From assembly GCA_903907305.1 (NCBI GenBank), contig CAIVNT010000420.1, positions 1 through 6,171 of the forward strand: a stretch of DNA of 6,171 nt, in the 5' to 3' direction. Of this stretch, positions 6,126 through 6,171 are shown piece after piece. A program made the translations under genes and the position numbers. Position 1 is the first letter of the stretch. Every line of letters begins with the position of its first letter. Origin of the DNA: an uncultured Ignavibacteriota bacterium (GTDB lineage Bacteria; Bacteroidota; Ignavibacteria; UBA10030; UBA8401). Under the pieces are notes generated by a model. The model did no database searches and was not told the DNA's origin. It saw nothing but the letters and a program-made list of their open reading frames with translations.

Positions 6126-6171
6126 GGACCGCCTGCAAGGCGGTCCTACATTCCTTCTTTGTGCTCTTTGT
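6126..6171 (+). repeat. Composite intergenic repeat, unit 5 (cut by the window end)
   Basis: A perfect 9-bp hairpin GGACCGCCT-GCA-AGGCGGTCC (6126-6146) leads into CCTACATTCCTTCTTTGTGC (6145-6164) and TCTTTGT. This repeats the start of unit 2 with an intact stem, and the copy runs off the end of the window. Confidence 0.7.

Noticed and set aside
5088..6171. CRISPR array
   Set aside because: Repeats are multi-modular with variable unit length (about 100-210 bp) and there are no regular unique spacers or cas genes.

Overview
The window suggests a bacterium of the Bacteroidota/Ignavibacteria/Chlorobi side of the tree. Both large proteins end in a type IX secretion (T9SS) type A sorting domain of the 'LSQN(Y/F)PNPFNP' form. 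In each it is preceded by the 'LPVE(I/L)VSFTA...GFEI(E/Q)R...YRLKQ(V/I)DRDGKF' module that usually comes before that tail in these lineages. This placement is by family recognition only; no marker gene is present.

Layout. Positions 1-1788 (+) hold the 3' part of a large secreted multidomain protein whose start lies upstream of the window. A strong intrinsic terminator follows at 1823-1862. A promoter-like sequence (1996-2025) and a Shine-Dalgarno site (2061-2066) then precede a complete 941-residue secreted protein at 2074-4899 (+). It has a signal peptide, beta-sandwich and beta-strand-repeat domains and the same kind of T9SS tail. A second strong terminator lies at 4937-4972. A small two-helix membrane protein (119 aa, 5455-5814, -) faces it tail to tail.

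The two stretches without genes around the small gene (4973-5454 and 5815-6171) hold many intergenic repeats. Hairpins, CTTTGTG/CTTTGCG phrases, TCATCCGTG, CCTGCCCGAC and GCGGGCGTGTT modules recur, mostly in the same order and all readable on the + strand. This is the least explained part of the window.

The two large genes encode proteins that are probably exported by Sec, moved across the outer membrane by T9SS and anchored or released at the surface. Their domains are related but arranged in a different order. No enzymatic catalytic motif was recognised in either, so adhesive or structural roles are the cautious guess. Because each has its own terminator, they look like separate transcription units, not an operon. 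No defence system, CRISPR array, tRNA, rRNA or transposase was found.
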